This document shows, piece by piece, positions 51,637-60,382 of a DNA stretch of 64,000 nucleotides; positions within the stretch are counted from its first letter, which is position 1, and the number at the start of each line of letters is the position of its first letter. Below the pieces are notes generated by a model. It was given only the letters and a program-made list of their open reading frames with translations, searched no databases and had not been told where the DNA came from. This DNA is from Bacillus oleivorans. GTDB taxonomy: Bacteria; Bacillota; Bacilli; Bacillales; JC228. A program made the translations under genes and the position numbers. The stretch is from positions 1-64,000 of the forward strand of contig NZ_OAOP01000001.1 in assembly GCF_900207585.1 (NCBI RefSeq). The letters are read 5' to 3'.

Positions 51637-52296
51637 ATGAAATTTCTGCTTACATCTGCAGGCATCAATAACAAAAGCATACATGACGCGTTGGTTGACA
51701 TGCTGGACAAACCGATTGCCGAGTCTAGCGCCCTCTGCATTCCCACTGCGCTGTACGGACACCCCTGGGTCGGCCCCGGCATCAAAGCCTGGCAGTTCAT
51801 CAGCGGTAATTCCGATCACATGGTCGACCTGGGTTGGAAGTCCGTCGGCGTGCTGGAGCTCACAGCGCTGCCAAGCATCGACGAAGACCGCTGGGTGCCG
51901 CTGGTCCGGGAGACGGACGTCCTGCTGGTGGCGGGCGGCGACGCCCTTTACCTGTGCCACTGGATGCGGCAATCCGGACTAGCAGACCTCTTGCCGTCGC
52001 TGCGTACAGTCTATGTGGGAATGAGTGCTGGGAGCATGGTGATGGCGCCTAACATCGGAGAATACTTCGTTGGCTGGACTCCACCCAACGGTGGTGATGA
52101 AACGCTGGGTTTGGTCGATTTTGCAATGTTTCCGCACCTGGGGATGCTGCCGTATAACACGATGGCTGCTGCTGAGAGATGGGCCGCAGGGATGCAGGGG
52201 CCGGCGTATGCAATGGATGATCAAACCGCCATCAAAGTGATCGATGGAGCGGTCGAAATTGTATCCGAAGGGCATTGGAAACTGTTTACGCCATGA
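51637..52296 (+). CDS. Peptidase S51 / class I glutamine amidotransferase-like protein
   Basis: A 219-residue protein with the dipeptidase E-type pattern: LLVAGGDALYL at about 96-106, nucleophile Ser130 in GMSAGSM, and DFAMFPHLG carrying a candidate His. Members cleave Asp-X dipeptides or cyanophycin-derived peptides; the substrate here is unknown. The ATG follows GAGGAG by 7 nt. The first 350 nt are far more GC-rich than the neighbours and use GC-ending codons, which suggests recent transfer. Confidence 0.85.
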   Translation: MKFLLTSAGINNKSIHDALVDMLDKPIAESSALCIPTALYGHPWVGPGIKAWQFISGNSDHMVDLGWKSVGVLELTALPSIDEDRWVPLVRETDVLLVAGGDALYLCHWMRQSGLADLLPSLRTVYVGMSAGSMVMAPNIGEYFVGWTPPNGGDETLGLVDFAMFPHLGMLPYNTMAAAERWAAGMQGPAYAMDDQTAIKVIDGAVEIVSEGHWKLFTP

Positions 52297-52301
52297 TCTT
52301 A

Positions 52302-52476
52302 CTATGCTGCTAGCTTCTTGGGCGAATGCACCGAGTACTTCAAATCAATGTTGAGGTATTCATCGGGATTCCGTTCAAGTACCAATGGCGGAGAATAGAA
52401 GACTTCGATTTTGTTGATGCTTGATCGACTTGTTCGGTGACAACCTAACAGTGATGTACTCGGAGGTCAAATATCA
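52302..52476 (-). pseudogene. IS630-family transposase remnant (C-terminal end)
   Basis: The minus strand encodes LIFDLRVHHC-stop-VVTEQVDQ in one frame, then INKIEVFYSPP, NPDEYLNIDLKYSVHS and a stop in another. This is the C-terminal catalytic part of IS630-type transposases, with the last DDE glutamate in NPDEYLN. Broken by a stop and a frameshift; the 5' part is missing. Confidence 0.7.
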
Positions 52477-52526
52477 GATTGGATAGGTCCATCCACTTAC
52501 CTAATAGTCGAAGTCTAATAATCCTC

Positions 52527-52895
52527 TTAAGAAAGGGAACCAACCAAAACGTCTGCATTAATGATTACTAAAACAGTGATGATCGCCAAAAACACGACGG
52601 CTGGCATCGTTTTACCAATCGGATCTTTGACTCTCACATGGGCAAGACACGCAACGATCATATTGATGCCGAGCCAGACACCAGCCCATACAACAGCTTC
52701 TGGAACCCAATAGCCGATGATGAGTACGACAGCTCCGACTAATTGTCCGACACCCGTGACGGCACGAAACCATTGTGGAAGTTTAATTTCATTGAAGATG
52801 TCGACCCAATACTTAACTCCTATAGTCTTGCTAACCCCTGAAAAAAGAAAATATAAGACAAGTAAAGATTGAAGAACAATTGAAAGTATTTCCAT
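52527..52895 (-). CDS. DoxX family membrane protein
   Basis: A 122-residue protein with four membrane helices, of the DoxX type (LLVLYFLFSGVSKTIG, then GVGQLVGAVVLIIG). Family members are linked to redox and thiol stress, but the reaction is unclear. The ATG follows AAGGAGG. It lies 40 nt downstream of the ArsR-SRPBCC gene on the same strand and is probably controlled by it. Confidence 0.85.
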   Translation of the reverse strand: MEILSIVLQSLLVLYFLFSGVSKTIGVKYWVDIFNEIKLPQWFRAVTGVGQLVGAVVLIIGYWVPEAVVWAGVWLGINMIVACLAHVRVKDPIGKTMPAVVFLAIITVLVIINADVLVGSLS

Positions 52896-52935
52896 TTTTA
52901 TTTCCTCCTTTTATTTTCAGTAGTTAAAACCTGTG

Positions 52936-53661
52936 TTACTGTTTTGCTAGTAGCTTTTCCAGCTGTTTACCCATTTTCACCCAACCAAGTTTCGCTCCGT
53001 TGTATTCATTACCCTCATTTTCAAATCCAGTTTGTTCGAGATGCATATGGGTGGTTCCTTCCACTTCTTTCAGTGTCCATGTGACCATTGTATTTTCCCC
53101 ACCGGTTTCCCAAGTATAAGAAAGCTTAGTTGGTTGATCGACAACGAGCACTTCAGAATTGACAATTCCATCCCAAAATTTATTCGGTTCGGTCCGAAAC
53201 TGAAATTTATGGCCAACGACCGGTTTAAAATCATTTTCCATTACCCATTTCGCGAGCATCTTAGAATCCGTTAAGGCTAACCATACACGCTCGATTGAAC
53301 TGGTAAATTGAAAATCCAATGAAACTGTAGGCATCTTATCTTCCTCCTCTAACAATTTCTCCAAAAGTAACTTTTTTTCATTCCAAAATTTTGTATAATA
53401 CGTTACCCAATCTTGAATTTCCTGAAGCGGTTCTGCATTGAGTCGATACCGTGTTTCCCTTCCGACTTTTCGACTTATGACAATACCTGCATCTTTTAGG
53501 ATTGCCAAATGTTTGGAAACTGCTGTGCGACCCATTTGAAACTGATCGGTTAACTCATAGAGAGGCAATTCTTCCACTTTTGCCAAGATGTTAATCAACT
53601 CGCGCCGTGTTGGATCGGCAACAGCATCATAAACATCTCTTGCTTCATCTTTCTTTTTCAA
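52936..53661 (-). CDS. ArsR-type regulator fused to an SRPBCC (AHSA1) domain
   Basis: A 241-residue fusion. Residues about 5-90 are an ArsR-like winged helix (DPTRRELINILAKVEELPLYELTDQF, GRTAVSKHLAILKDAGIV). Residues about 108-240 are an SRPBCC ligand-binding fold (FTSSIERVWLALTDSKMLAKW). No ArsR metal-site cysteines are seen, so the ligand is likely organic and bound in the SRPBCC cavity. The start is TTG at 53661 after GGAGG. Twin operators lie just upstream. Confidence 0.88.
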   Translation of the reverse strand: MKKKDEARDVYDAVADPTRRELINILAKVEELPLYELTDQFQMGRTAVSKHLAILKDAGIVISRKVGRETRYRLNAEPLQEIQDWVTYYTKFWNEKKLLLEKLLEEEDKMPTVSLDFQFTSSIERVWLALTDSKMLAKWVMENDFKPVVGHKFQFRTEPNKFWDGIVNSEVLVVDQPTKLSYTWETGGENTMVTWTLKEVEGTTHMHLEQTGFENEGNEYNGAKLGWVKMGKQLEKLLAKQ

Positions 53662-53691
53662 TACTCCCTCCTCCTAGTCTTAGTATGAAAG

Positions 53692-53752
53692 GACACCATT
53701 TAGTGTCATAAATCATACTCCAATAATAAGACACCATTTAGTGTCATGTCAA
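53692..53752 (-). promoter_or_regulatory. Promoter and twin operators of the ArsR-SRPBCC/doxX operon
   Basis: Two identical 18-bp copies of GACACCATTTAGTGTCAT at 53692-53709 and 53730-53747, each with the dyad GACAC-N6-GTGTC. On the minus strand TTGACA (53752-53747) is followed, 17-18 nt later, by TTATTATT; the distal operator fills the spacer. Binding would block RNA polymerase, as expected for self-repression. Confidence 0.8.
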
Positions 53753-53812
53753 GTTAATTTTCTGAATTTACCGTATTTTTTTGAAAAAAATTGTTTAGAC
53801 ATATTTTAGACA

Positions 53813-53855
53813 TAAAAAAACCGACTACATACCCCGTAAACAAATGTAGTCGGTT
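53813..53855 (-). terminator. Strong hairpin, terminator in the minus direction
   Basis: AACCGACTACAT pairs with ATGTAGTCGGTT over a 13-nt loop; on the minus strand it is followed by seven T. It would shield the regulator promoter from transcription arriving from the right. The region 53856-54029 has no other feature. Confidence 0.85.
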
Positions 53856-54029
53856 GATTTGTACGTATTTTTAACTGAGTTAGTTCGAAATTAATAATAT
53901 TGTAAAACCAAACTATGGTACATTGTTGTCAAAGATAATTTTACAAATCTAAAATCTTCTCGACCTACATAATAAAGATAGATAGATTTTGTTTTCTGGC
54001 TTAAATTGATCTTAGGAGAGGGAAACAAA

Positions 54030-54554
54030 ATGGAGAAAATAAAATATTTGGGAGTGGCACTGTTAATCGGGGTGCTGATTGGTGTAGCATTTTGGTGGGT
54101 AAGTGTTCTACAACAAGAGCTGGAAAATGCCATCGATCAGTCGGAAAAAATAGAACAAGACCGATTAAATAAATTTTTTTCCGATCTTACTAGTGTTTAC
54201 GGATATCTTTACTCACGGGAGAACGGGTCATTCCTGCTGTTCCTGAAAATCGATGAGGCACTACTCGAAGGCGAATTAACAGGCTCTCTACTTATGATGG
54301 AAAAAACGGTGAATGAAAACAACCCGTACAAAGAAACTAGGTATGTTTTGAACGGTATTACAGACGGAATTATACTGCAGTGGTACACCACTGTAGACGG
54401 AATATCAACCAAGCTGGAAGGAAACTTTCATGAGTCTGCCGCTAGTTTTGACTTGTCATTTTGGACCACTGATGAAAAACTGTTGTTTCATGCTGTAACT
54501 GAAGAAGAATTTAAACAGAGTTACGAGGAATTTAAAACCAAGGTACAAAGATAG
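54030..54554 (+). CDS. Unrecognised membrane-anchored protein
   Basis: A 174-residue protein: N-terminal TM helix (YLGVALLIGVLIGVAFWWV), a short charged coiled-coil-like stretch (QQELENAIDQSEKIEQDRL), then a beta-rich domain with alternating pattern. The start at 54030 (MEKIKYLG) follows AGGAGAGGGA; the longer frame from 54006 overlaps that site. No homologue recognised. Last gene before attachment site 3. Confidence 0.6.
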   Translation: MEKIKYLGVALLIGVLIGVAFWWVSVLQQELENAIDQSEKIEQDRLNKFFSDLTSVYGYLYSRENGSFLLFLKIDEALLEGELTGSLLMMEKTVNENNPYKETRYVLNGITDGIILQWYTTVDGISTKLEGNFHESAASFDLSFWTTDEKLLFHAVTEEEFKQSYEEFKTKVQR

Positions 54555-54569
54555 ACCTCCAAAAAAAGA

Positions 54570-54581
54570 AGAACCTTATTT
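54570..54581. repeat. Right inner repeat of cassette 2
   Basis: AGAACCTTATTT, 10/12 identical to AAAACCTCATTT at 51084-51095. It ends 11 nt before the 21-bp block starting at 54593, the same spacing as in cassette 1. Confidence 0.6.
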
Positions 54582-54595
54582 TCATACAATCCAGA

Positions 54596-54613
54596 GAACC
54601 TTATCATAAATAA
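54596..54613 (+). repeat. SCC-like attachment site 3
   Basis: GAACCTTATCATAAATAA, 16/18 identical to the rlmH end and 15/18 to the staphylococcal GAAGCATATCATAAATGA. It is followed by AAGTGAGATGTT at the offset where cassette 1 has AAATGAGGTTTT (9/12), so a further cassette may start here. Confidence 0.75.
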
Positions 54614-54701
54614 GTGAGATGTTTACTTTTTACAAAAATAAGTGGATTACTGCTTAGCTTTTAGATGTAGAGAAGATTTTATGAAGAGGAGATGTAGAAA
54701 C

Positions 54702-55739
54702 ATGAACGCGGTGACCTTAGTTGAAGAAACCAGAGCAGGCATAGTTGAAAATGTTCATACCGGTATGATTTGCGGGGTAAATGAAAAAATAGAAACGATT
54801 TACTATGCAGGGGATTCTGATCATTACACGTATTATCGGTCTGCAGCTAAACCCATCCAGGCGCTGCCTGTATTTTTATCAAATTGTATAACGAAATATG
54901 GACTAACGAATGAAGAAGCTGCTTTGTTTACAGCTTCTCACCGAGGAGAATCCTATCATATCGCTGCCCTTGAATCAATGTTACAGAAATTACCTGTCCG
55001 TGAAGATGAATTGTTTTGTCCTTATTCCTATCCCTTAAATGTTAAGCCAAAGGAAGAAATGCTTCGAAAAAATTTGGAGAAGAGAAGGCTATACCATAAC
55101 TGTGCAGGAAAACATATGGGGTTTGTGACGGTTTGCCGTGAATTTGGATTCCCGGTCGAAGGATATTGGGAAGTGGATCACCCTCTTCAGCAACAAATAT
55201 TGAAATTGCTTTCGGAGCTGGCGGAATTGCCTCTCTCTGAGATAAAGATTGGAATAGATGGTTGTGGCGTTCCTGTTTTTGCAATTCCACTAAAGAATAT
55301 GGCGCTAACGTATTTAAAATTAGCATGTCCAGATTTGATTAAAGATCCATTCTTGCAAAAAGCTGTGACGCAAATGATTAATATCATGAATGAACATCCA
55401 CGTATCGTTGCTTCAGAGGACTTTATTTGTTCCGTCCTGCTTCAGGATCAAAATATCGTAGCAAAAGGAGGAGCACAGGGGGTATATTGCTTCGGTTTAA
55501 AGAAAGAAAGGGCTGGCTTTGCTTTAAAAGTGTTAAATGGATCAGAGGATGTCTGGCCTGTGATTATAGCTGGCATTCTCGAGCAAATTAGCTATGAAAA
55601 CAAACAAACGATAGCTAGTTTACGAGCTTTAAAACCATCAATTTTTAAGAATGATGCAGGGGCAGAAGTGGGGAAGATTAACGAAAAGTTTATATTAACT
55701 GGAATGCAAAATACGACTTCAGAAATATATCGGATTTGA
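54702..55739 (+). CDS. Asparaginase (L-asparaginase II, PF06089 type)
   Basis: A 345-residue cytoplasmic protein of the rhizobial-type asparaginase family, unrelated to AnsA/AnsB. Features: YYRSAAKPIQALPVF, FTASHRGESYHIAALESML, YHNCAGKHMGF with conserved Lys and Cys, and GIDGCGVPVFAIPL. It would convert asparagine to aspartate and ammonia. The start at 54702 (MNAVTLVEETRAG) matches the family; ATGs further upstream lack support. Confidence 0.88.
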   Translation: MNAVTLVEETRAGIVENVHTGMICGVNEKIETIYYAGDSDHYTYYRSAAKPIQALPVFLSNCITKYGLTNEEAALFTASHRGESYHIAALESMLQKLPVREDELFCPYSYPLNVKPKEEMLRKNLEKRRLYHNCAGKHMGFVTVCREFGFPVEGYWEVDHPLQQQILKLLSELAELPLSEIKIGIDGCGVPVFAIPLKNMALTYLKLACPDLIKDPFLQKAVTQMINIMNEHPRIVASEDFICSVLLQDQNIVAKGGAQGVYCFGLKKERAGFALKVLNGSEDVWPVIIAGILEQISYENKQTIASLRALKPSIFKNDAGAEVGKINEKFILTGMQNTTSEIYRI

Positions 55740-55806
55740 TACATTAGGGGTTAGCTAGTAACAAAACAAGGTTTTGCAGTTGAACATAATTGTAAGGTGG
55801 ATGTTT

Positions 55807-56439
55807 ATGCTTAAAGAAGTCTGTGTGGAGAATTTTACGATGATTCCCGATGTGATTGCAAGAGGAGCAGGCCGTATTGAGCTTTGTGACAATCTTGCTG
55901 TCGGGGGTACAACGGTAAGTCACGGTGTTGCAAAAAAGACTATTGAATATTGCCAAAGTAAAAATATTAAGGTCATGGCCATGATAAGGCCAAGAGGTGG
56001 CAATTTTATTTATAGTATTGAAGAAATTGAAATGATGAAGCATGATCTTATCCATCTAAAACGGTTAGGTACAGATGGAGTAGTGCTGGGCTGTTTAAAT
56101 AATACTGGCTGGATTGATGAGATGGCTATGGTCACCCTATTAGAATTGGCAAAAGGGTTAGAGGTTACCTTTCACATGGGGTTTGACCATATAAAACCTG
56201 AATATCAGTTTAATGCGATTGATTGGCTCGCAAAACACAGAGTACATCGAATCTTAACCCATGGAGGCCCTATGGATTCCCCAATTGAGCATAACCTTCC
56301 CAGATTGAAGGAATATATAGACTATGCGGCGGGCAGAATTGTTATCCTCCCTGGTGGCGGAATTACTTATAAAAATCTGCCATTCGTAGCCAAAGCATTA
56401 AATATAAACGAAGCTCATGGGACAAAAATAGTCGGCTAA
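55807..56439 (+). CDS. cutC: CutC family protein
   Basis: A 210-residue TIM-barrel protein. Family motifs are EVCVENF, RGAGRIELCDNLAVGGTTVS, MIRPRGGNF and RILTHGGP. Named for copper homeostasis, though that role is disputed. The start at 55807 (MLKEVCVEN) has AAGGTGG 6 nt upstream; earlier in-frame starts are rejected. 67 nt downstream of the asparaginase gene, so possibly cotranscribed. Confidence 0.9.
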   Translation: MLKEVCVENFTMIPDVIARGAGRIELCDNLAVGGTTVSHGVAKKTIEYCQSKNIKVMAMIRPRGGNFIYSIEEIEMMKHDLIHLKRLGTDGVVLGCLNNTGWIDEMAMVTLLELAKGLEVTFHMGFDHIKPEYQFNAIDWLAKHRVHRILTHGGPMDSPIEHNLPRLKEYIDYAAGRIVILPGGGITYKNLPFVAKALNINEAHGTKIVG

Positions 56440-56445
56440 AATACC

Positions 56446-56470
56446 AGCTCATAAGAAAGGGAGCTTTTTT
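56446..56470 (+). terminator. Intrinsic terminator after cutC
   Basis: AGCTC pairs with GAGCT around a 10-nt loop, followed by six T. A second weaker hairpin (CGAGG/CCTCG with TTTTT) lies at about 56489-56515. The stretch to 56823 has no gene. Confidence 0.7.
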
Positions 56471-56823
56471 ATTAAATTCTAAAAAACGTCGAGGAATTTA
56501 TTTACCCTCGGTTTTTGTATTTAATATAGCTATAGTGGATATTAGTCATGGATTTGGAGTTTACTAGATAATCGTATATAAGAATCTATGAAGAAAATAA
56601 AACCATACAGTGCAACGAAGAAGGATAGCGGTTCATTTGTAACGGCAAACCAAGGCATTAACCCTAGCAAGAAACTGGGTCTAAGACCTCGGTTTGTGCT
56701 TATTCCTAGGGCCATGTGGAAGGTCTTTCTCTTTTTACCAGAAAGTAGCTTTTAACTATCAAAATATAAATAATTTGATAAACTATTAATAGGTTATAAT
56801 TGATACAGAAAAGGTGTGTGACT

Positions 56824-56886
56824 ATGTCGCTCCATGGCTTTCTGATACTTAAGCAGGAGCGCCTGCATCCTTTCTGCAAATCTTAG
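56824..56886 (+). CDS. Possible 20-residue leader peptide upstream of mqo
   Basis: ATG at 56824, preceded by AAAAGGTG at 7-8 nt, opens a frame (MSLHGFLILKQERLHPFCKS) that stops at 56886, 18 nt before the mqo ATG. Inside it, CATCCTT (56866-56872) is exactly complementary to AAGGATG (56891-56897), the mqo ribosome binding site, and GCAGG-AGCG-CCTGC (56853-56866) forms a competing hairpin. This layout suggests translational control of mqo. Confidence 0.45.
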   Translation: MSLHGFLILKQERLHPFCKS

Positions 56887-56904
56887 GGATAAGGATGAGC
56901 AATA

Positions 56905-58419
56905 ATGAGCAACAGATATGCTACAACAGACGTTATCTTAATTGGTGCCGGAATCATGAGTGCAACTTTGGGGACACTGCTTAAAGAATTAGCACCGGAC
57001 TGGAACATTACAGTGTTTGAGAAGCTCGACAAAGCAGGAGAAGAAAGCTCTAACGAATGGAATAATGCAGGAACAGGGCATTCTGCACTGTGCGAGCTTA
57101 ACTACACCCCAGAAAAACCGGACGGATCCATAAATATTAGCAAAGCGATAAAAATTAATGAACAGTTTCAGGTCTCAAAGCAGTTTTGGTCTTATCTTGT
57201 AAACAGCAATCTGATTCGTAATCCGCAAGATTTTATCATGCCACTGCCCCATATGAGTCTAGTACAAGGGGAAGAAAATGTAGCGTTTTTGAAAAAACGT
57301 TTTGAAGCGCTGTCAAACATTCCATTGTTTCAAGGGATGGAATTTTCTGATGACCTTGAAAAACTAAAGAAATGGATTCCGCTTATTATGGAAGGCCGTA
57401 CATCGAATGAAGCGATAGCTGCAACAAAAATTGACTCTGGAACGGATGTCAACTTTGGTGCTTTAACACGCATGTTGTTTGACCACTTAAAGAATCAAAA
57501 CGTCGATATCAACTACAAACATCAAGTTGATGATATTAAACGTACCAGCGACGGCTTCTGGGAATTGAAAGTAAAAAATCTTGATAGCGGTTCTGTCCAA
57601 CGTCATACTGCAAAATTCGTCTTTATCGGTGGCGGAGGCGGAAGTCTGCCTTTGCTGCAAAAAACTGGTATTCCTGAAAGTAAGCATATTGGAGGATTCC
57701 CAGTAAGCGGACTATTCCTGGTATGTAACAATCCAGAGGTTATTGCGCAGCATCATGCAAAAGTATACGGCAAAGCTGCAGTTGGTGCTCCTCCAATGTC
57801 TGTGCCGCATCTTGATTCAAGATATATTGATAACAAAAAAACGTTATTGTTTGGACCGTTTGCCGGCTTCTCACCAAAATTCTTAAAAAATGGTTCAAAT
57901 TTTGATTTGATAGGTTCTATAAAACCGAATAATGTCTTGACTATGTTAGCGGCAGGTGCAAAAAACATTCCATTAACAAAATACCTCATCCAACAACTTA
58001 TGTTATCAAAAGAACAACGTATTGAAGAATTACGCGAGTTTATTCCGAACGCTAAAGGTGAGGATTGGGATATAGTGATAGCGGGCCAACGTGTGCAAGT
58101 TATCAAAGATACTGAGGCCGGCGGTAAAGGAACACTTCAATTTGGTACAGAGGTTGTAAGTAGCAGTGATGGCTCGGTTGCTGCATTGCTTGGCGCTTCT
58201 CCGGGTGCTTCTACTGCCGTTCACGTCATGCTTGAAGTAATCAAAAAATGTTTCCCGCAACATCTTAAAGCGTGGGAACCAAAAATTAAAGAAATGATTC
58301 CTTCCTATGGCGTGTCACTAGCGGAAAACCCAGAGCTTTTCCAAGAAATTCATACTTTAACAGCACAGGCGCTTGGATTAGCGGATAATAATGATAAAAA
58401 ACATGTTAACCTCGCATAA
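56905..58419 (+). CDS. mqo: Malate:quinone oxidoreductase
   Basis: A 504-residue peripheral membrane FAD enzyme that oxidises malate to oxaloacetate and passes electrons to quinone. N-terminal dinucleotide motif [20 protein letters not shown], family motifs [21 protein letters not shown] and [24 protein letters not shown] precedes the ATG. It is 24 nt upstream of a malic enzyme gene, so both likely act in malate use. Confidence 0.96.
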   Translation: MSNRYATTDVILIGAGIMSATLGTLLKELAPDWNITVFEKLDKAGEESSNEWNNAGTGHSALCELNYTPEKPDGSINISKAIKINEQFQVSKQFWSYLVNSNLIRNPQDFIMPLPHMSLVQGEENVAFLKKRFEALSNIPLFQGMEFSDDLEKLKKWIPLIMEGRTSNEAIAATKIDSGTDVNFGALTRMLFDHLKNQNVDINYKHQVDDIKRTSDGFWELKVKNLDSGSVQRHTAKFVFIGGGGGSLPLLQKTGIPESKHIGGFPVSGLFLVCNNPEVIAQHHAKVYGKAAVGAPPMSVPHLDSRYIDNKKTLLFGPFAGFSPKFLKNGSNFDLIGSIKPNNVLTMLAAGAKNIPLTKYLIQQLMLSKEQRIEELREFIPNAKGEDWDIVIAGQRVQVIKDTEAGGKGTLQFGTEVVSSSDGSVAALLGASPGASTAVHVMLEVIKKCFPQHLKAWEPKIKEMIPSYGVSLAENPELFQEIHTLTAQALGLADNNDKKHVNLA

Positions 58420-58443
58420 CGAATGGCTAAAAGGAGAGAAACA

Positions 58444-59841
58444 ATGGCTTACAATAATTTAGTAGCTCGAGTTGAATTAAAAAATATTTCGTTTGGTGAA
58501 GTCGCTTCTGTTATCGCAAAAGCAGGGGGAGATATTGTATCAATTGATGTGATTAGCTCTAGCGGGGAATCTTCAGTACGCGACATCACAATTGAAGTAA
58601 GGGATATAGAGGAGGAACGGGTTCTTGATCATCTGAAAGCAATCCCAGGTGTTAAAGTAATTAACGTTTCAGATCGAACATTTCTCGCGCATTTAGGCGG
58701 AAAAATATCGACGAAAACAAAGATACCTATTAAAAATAGAGATGATTTATCAAGGGTTTACACTCCAGGCGTTGCTCGTGTATGTTCCGCTATTTCTGAA
58801 GATCCGCGGAAAGCCTATTCTCTGACGATTAAAAGGAATACTGTCGCCGTTATCTCAGACGGGAGTGCCGTACTCGGTCTTGGAAATATAGGACCGCTAG
58901 CATCGGCTCCAGTCATGGAAGGTAAAGCTATGTTATTTAAACAATTAGCGGATGTCGATGCCTTTCCAATTTGTTTGGATACACAGGATACAGAGGAGAT
59001 CATTCAAACAATAAAAAATATAGCGCCTATTTTTGGCGGGATTAATTTAGAAGATATCAGTTCACCACGCTGTTTCGAAATTGAACAGCGTTTGAGTGAA
59101 GAATTAGATATTCCGGTTTTTCATGATGATCAGCATGGAACCGCTGTGGTTGTCGTTGCAGGTCTTTTAAATGCTTTAAAAGTTGTCGGTAAAAAAATTG
59201 AAAACGTTCGTGTGGTTGTGAATGGAATCGGAGCAGCCGGCGTTGCCATTTGTAAAATGCTTATCAATGCGGGTGTAAAGCGCCTTGTTCCCGTGGACCG
59301 TGATGGAGCAATCATTAATGGCGGAACCTATCCTTATCCAATGTGGCAATGGCTCGCCGAACAAGATCAAGTTGAAAAGCAGCAAGGAACATTAAGAGAC
59401 GTTATTAAAGATGCAGATGTTTTTATCGGCGTATCAAGGGGCGGTGTTTTGTCGGCTGAAGACGTTCAGAAAATGGCAGAAGATCCAATCGTTTTTGCGA
59501 TGGCTAACCCTAATCCCGAGATTTCCCCAGAAGAAGCTCTTGAACATGTTAGAGTATTTGCAACAGGACGCAGTGATTACCCAAACCAAATTAATAACGT
59601 TCTAGCATTCCCTGGCATTTATCGTGGAGCTCTCGATTGTCGGGCAACTCATATTAATGAGCCTATGAAGCTTGCTGCAGCTCGTGCGATTGCTGCGGTC
59701 GTAACGGATAAAGAATTGAACGAGCACTATATTATTCCGAGTATTTTTAACGAGCAAGTCGTTTCAAAAGTACGACATGCTGTTATACAAACAGCTATTT
59801 TAACAGGGGTATCCCGTCGTATCCCCAAAGATTTTAGATAG
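58444..59841 (+). CDS. NAD(P)-dependent malic enzyme with N-terminal ACT domain
   Basis: A 465-residue enzyme that decarboxylates malate to pyruvate. Residues about 5-78 are an ACT-like regulatory domain. The catalytic part shows [34 protein letters not shown], the NAD-binding [15 protein letters not shown] and [13 protein letters not shown]. The start at 58444 ([10 protein letters not shown]) follows GGAGA; the ATG at 58423 has no such site. Operon with mqo. Confidence 0.94.
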   Translation: MAYNNLVARVELKNISFGEVASVIAKAGGDIVSIDVISSSGESSVRDITIEVRDIEEERVLDHLKAIPGVKVINVSDRTFLAHLGGKISTKTKIPIKNRDDLSRVYTPGVARVCSAISEDPRKAYSLTIKRNTVAVISDGSAVLGLGNIGPLASAPVMEGKAMLFKQLADVDAFPICLDTQDTEEIIQTIKNIAPIFGGINLEDISSPRCFEIEQRLSEELDIPVFHDDQHGTAVVVVAGLLNALKVVGKKIENVRVVVNGIGAAGVAICKMLINAGVKRLVPVDRDGAIINGGTYPYPMWQWLAEQDQVEKQQGTLRDVIKDADVFIGVSRGGVLSAEDVQKMAEDPIVFAMANPNPEISPEEALEHVRVFATGRSDYPNQINNVLAFPGIYRGALDCRATHINEPMKLAAARAIAAVVTDKELNEHYIIPSIFNEQVVSKVRHAVIQTAILTGVSRRIPKDFR

Positions 59842-59889
59842 AGGTCATCTCTTTCCTTAATTTAATCAATCCTTTTTATTTGTTTATTT

Positions 59890-59922
59890 AACCCTAATTC
59901 TTTTGTAGAGTTAGGGTTTTTT
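59890..59922 (+). terminator. Intrinsic terminator after the malic enzyme gene
   Basis: AACCCTAA pairs with TTAGGGTT, with extra pairing inside a 13-nt loop, followed by a T-run. Confidence 0.9.
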
Positions 59923-60382
59923 GGTGTTTGAATTTGGATAACAATCGGAAAGGAGAATCATCCGGATTACGCCAAATCTAATAGCTACTTGGTATTTTAA
60001 TAGTAATACTGACACATGTTTTGGGGCTCGATATCATTCTGTAGTCTCATTTAAACAGCAATTTTCGAAGGTATACGACAATTGATACCAATCTGGTCCA
60101 TGTAAAACTACCTATTTTTCTGATTGAAATGTTAGTTTTAATAGATTGCGATTGGTAAGCATGACCTATGGAATGAAGAAATACCATTATTAAACATTAA
60201 TCCCAACGAAATCTTATAACCGACTACCTGTTTGACTGCTATAAAACGAAATATATATGTCTATTTTCATATATTTCATTACTCGAAATATGTCTAATGA
60301 ATAGCTCGAATACTCTATTAAAGCTATCAAAAATAACCTATAAAATAGGAGCAAGCAAAAAATAAGGTGGAGGGATATGTTG
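59923..60382. other. Intergenic region upstream of the M14 peptidase gene
   Basis: About 460 nt without an ORF of note or a structured RNA that I can recognise. TATAAAAT near 60340-60347 could be a -10 element. No repeat or attachment-like site was found. Confidence 0.45.

Larger units (their letters stand above)
51128..54613. mobile_element. SCC-like cassette 2 (about 3.5 kb)
   Basis: Lies between attachment sites 2 and 3. The right inner repeat AGAACCTTATTT (54570-54581) is 10/12 identical to that of cassette 1 and has the same 11-nt distance to the next site. The left inner repeat is not recognisable. It holds an S51-peptidase-like gene, an IS630 remnant, doxX, an ArsR-SRPBCC regulator and an unknown membrane protein. 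No recombinase gene. Confidence 0.55.

Noticed and set aside
51460-51972. A 170-codon minus-strand ORF opposite the S51-like gene
   Set aside because: The GC-rich gene leaves long open frames on the other strand; the plus-strand frame has the AGGDALYL and GMSAGS motifs, while this one has none.
49938-54613. Duplication of rlmH as the source of the three repeated ends
   Set aside because: Similarity to rlmH stops about 3 nt upstream of the 18-mer in the second copy and at once in the third, so only the attachment-site length is shared, not the gene.
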